From Clostridiaceae bacterium (GTDB taxonomy: Bacteria; Bacillota; Clostridia; Lachnospirales; Lachnospiraceae): a stretch of 64,000 bases of DNA. The stretch spans positions 1 through 64,000 of the forward strand of contig QXWR01000022.1 in the NCBI GenBank assembly GCA_009911065.1, given 5' to 3'. Shown here piece after piece: positions 62,161-64,000 of this stretch (position 1 is its first letter; every line of letters begins with the position of its first letter). The position numbers and the translations under genes are program-made. The notes below the pieces were generated by a model. The model was not told the DNA's origin. It saw nothing but the letters and a program-made list of their open reading frames with translations, and made no database searches.

Positions 62161-62919
62161 ATGGAACAAATCCGTTTGAATAAATATTTAAGTCAGCAGG
62201 GAATCTGTTCCCGCAGGGAGGCGGACCGAAGGATAGAGGCAGGAGAAGTGACGGTTGACGGAAGGATTGCCACAATGGGGGAAAAGATTACTGGGAAGGA
62301 ACAGATCTGCTATTGTGGGAAGCCAGTAAAGGGTCCGGATGGAAAAACTTTTCCAGAGCCAGTTCTGCTGGTGGTCTATAAGCCTTGCGGCGTTGTTTGT
62401 ACCGCTTCCCACAAAGACCGGGCGCCGAATGTGGTGGATATGGTAGGATACTCCACCCGGATTTATCCGGTGGGAAGGCTGGACAAGGATTCCGAAGGGC
62501 TGCTTCTTATGACCAACCAGGGAGATCTGGCCAACAAAATCATTCATGCAGGAAACCTTCACGAGAAAGAATATCTGGTGACAGTGGATCGGCCCTTTAC
62601 CAAGGATTTTATCCGGAATATGGGACAAGGCGTGGAGTTAAAAGATTTGGGAGAGAGAACCCGGCCCTGCACCGTAGAGCCTTGGGGAGAGCGGACGTTT
62701 CGGATTGTCCTCACCCAGGGACTGAACCGGCAGATTCGCCGGATGTGCGAGACATTGGGATTTTCTGTGGTTTCTTTAAAACGAGTCCGCATTATGAATA
62801 TCGGATTGGGAAAACTAAAACCAGGAGATTATCGCACAGCTACGCCAGAAGAGTTAAATCTTCTTTGGGAGAGCCTTAAACAGGACAAAAGCAAATCTGG
62901 AACAAAGGATTTATTATAG
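62161..62919 (+). CDS. Pseudouridine synthase of the RluF/RluB family
   Basis: This enzyme makes pseudouridine in 23S rRNA (RluF: U2604 type; RluB close relative). The 252-aa protein starts with an S4 RNA-binding domain (IRLNKYLSQQGICSRREADRRIEAG, key parts LNKYLSQQGICSRREADR), followed by the catalytic domain with VVYKPCGVVCTASH near 82, the catalytic Asp in YPVGRLDKDSEGLLLMTNQG near 103-122 and LTQGLNRQIRRMCETLGF near 187. The ATG at 62161 is my choice; an ATG four codons earlier is also possible, and the long frame from 62011 is not supported. Exact target U cannot be told from sequence. Confidence 0.93.
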   Translation: MEQIRLNKYLSQQGICSRREADRRIEAGEVTVDGRIATMGEKITGKEQICYCGKPVKGPDGKTFPEPVLLVVYKPCGVVCTASHKDRAPNVVDMVGYSTRIYPVGRLDKDSEGLLLMTNQGDLANKIIHAGNLHEKEYLVTVDRPFTKDFIRNMGQGVELKDLGERTRPCTVEPWGERTFRIVLTQGLNRQIRRMCETLGFSVVSLKRVRIMNIGLGKLKPGDYRTATPEELNLLWESLKQDKSKSGTKDLL

Positions 62920-62955
62920 CAGAAATAGAAAGAAAACATTTTAGGAGCAAAGAAA

Positions 62956-64000
62956 ATGGAGTCAAAAAGAGAAGATGCCATAAAGCGAATGAAAGAGCTG
63001 ACCGCCGTTCTTTTACCAGCGGCAAGGGCCTATTACCAGGAAAACCGGGAGATTATGAGCAACCGGGAGTATGACCAGCTCTATGACGAGTTGGCCGGAT
63101 TGGAGCGAGATACAGGGGTAGTGCTGGCCGGAAGTCCCACCCAGAAGGTTGGGTATGAGGTTTTAAGTGAGCTGCCAAAGGAGGCTCATGAGTCCCCCAT
63201 GTTGTCTCTGGACAAAACAAAGGAAGTGACAGCTTTGCAGGACTGGCTTGGAGAACAGACCGGAATTTTGTCCTGGAAGTTAGACGGTCTTACGATTGTT
63301 TTGACCTATGAGGGCGGAGAGCTGGTGAAGGCAGTGACCAGAGGCAACGGAGAGATTGGGGAGGTGATTACTACCAATGCAAAGGTATTTGCCAATGTGC
63401 CTCTTAAAATTGCCTATGAAGGACAGCTGATTCTTCGGGGAGAGGCTGTAATTAAGTACTCGGATTTTGAGAAAATTAACGAAGAAATCGACGATGTGGA
63501 TGCCAGATACAAAAATCCCCGGAATCTTTGCAGCGGTTCTGTGCGTCAGCTGAATAATGAGATTACGGCCAGAAGAAATGTGAATTTTCAGGCATTTATG
63601 CTGGTAAAGGCAGATGGGGTGGATTTTCATAATTCTCGAAAGGCCCAGCTTGAATGGCTTTTGATGCAGGGATTTGACGTGGTGGAATTTGAATCCGTGA
63701 ACAAAGAGAGCCTTCCTGGAGGGGTGGAGTCATTTTCCGAAAAAGTTTCTTCCTGCGATTTTCCTTCTGATGGACTGGTGCTTTTGATGGATGACATAGC
63801 CTACGGAGAGTCTCTTGGAAGGACTGCCAAATTTCCCCGCAATTCCATTGCTTTTAAATGGGCAGATGAGGTTCGGGAAACCAGATTGACAAAAATTGAG
63901 TGGAGCGCATCCCGGACCGGACTGATCAATCCGGTGGCAATTTTTGAACCTGTGGAACTGGAAGGAACTACTGTGAGCCGTGCCAGTGTCCATAACATCA
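62956..64000 (+). CDS. ligA: NAD+-dependent DNA ligase LigA (5' part)
   Basis: LigA seals nicks in replication and repair using NAD+. The first 348 codons are present; the gene runs off the window. The N-terminal Ia domain has AARAYYQENREIMSNREYDQLYDEL (key part YYQENREIMSNREYDQLYDEL), then the adenylation domain with the KxDG lysine in LSWKLDGLTIVLTYEGG near residue 111 and RGNGEIGEVIT, RNLCSGSVRQLNNEI, SDGLVLLMDDIAYGESLGRTAKFPRNSIAFKW. The OB domain begins with EWSASRTGLINPVAIFEPVELEGTTVSRASVHNI. TTAGGAGC lies 10 bases before the ATG. Confidence 0.96.
   Translation, partial: MESKREDAIKRMKELTAVLLPAARAYYQENREIMSNREYDQLYDELAGLERDTGVVLAGSPTQKVGYEVLSELPKEAHESPMLSLDKTKEVTALQDWLGEQTGILSWKLDGLTIVLTYEGGELVKAVTRGNGEIGEVITTNAKVFANVPLKIAYEGQLILRGEAVIKYSDFEKINEEIDDVDARYKNPRNLCSGSVRQLNNEITARRNVNFQAFMLVKADGVDFHNSRKAQLEWLLMQGFDVVEFESVNKESLPGGVESFSEKVSSCDFPSDGLVLLMDDIAYGESLGRTAKFPRNSIAFKWADEVRETRLTKIEWSASRTGLINPVAIFEPVELEGTTVSRASVHNI

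Overview
The window reads as a chromosomal segment of a low-to-mid GC Gram-positive anaerobe of the Clostridia, most likely a member of the Lachnospiraceae. The reasons are the S10-spc-alpha ribosomal superoperon with adk, map, a KOW protein, infA and rpmJ in Firmicutes order; ECF transporter genes downstream of rplQ; secreted proteins with choline/glucan-type cell-wall-binding repeats; strong AGGAGG ribosome sites; sigma-A promoters with 17-bp spacers; and a clostridial-type NAD+ DNA ligase. Species cannot be named from the sequence. There is no rRNA, CRISPR array, prophage or complete insertion sequence. One tRNA (Arg-CCG) is present.

Positions 1-3746 hold accessory genes: an unknown small protein, a decayed AAA-ATPase/nuclease gene, a lipoprotein, and the RNA 2'-phosphotransferase KptA. 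Positions 3872-13904 are the most distinctive block. A promoter and structured leader RNA precede a five-gene nickel/peptide-type ABC transporter, followed directly by larB, larC and larE (nickel-pincer cofactor synthesis) and a CcdA-thioredoxin fusion. The block links metal import to assembly of a nickel cofactor, but the lactate racemase LarA is not in the window.

Positions 13905-26310 carry single transporters (BCCT, AGCS, and a CaCA-type exchanger behind a probable Mn2+ riboswitch), an XRE regulator, a zinc phospholipase-like protein, a two-esterase/ATP-grasp cassette, a cyclophilin, a GNAT enzyme and a methyltransferase. Positions 26653-49417 run from a cell-wall-binding protein through the ribosomal superoperon (rpsJ to rplQ, with secY, adk, map, infA, rpoA) to a second cell-wall-binding protein and ecfA1-ecfA2-ecfT. 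Two structured leaders, before rpsJ and before rpmJ, probably control the ribosomal genes.

Positions 49453-64000 hold a degenerate J-domain/TPR protein and a TruA with a large extra C-terminal domain. Next comes a beta-glucoside operon: RAT antiterminator site, licT, bglF, 6-phospho-beta-glucosidase and a dedicated HPr with Asp at position 46. After it lie a secreted protein whose promoter spacer contains a nine-G tract (candidate phase variation), a membrane-anchored protein, queA, an RluF-type pseudouridine synthase and the 5' part of ligA, which runs off the end.
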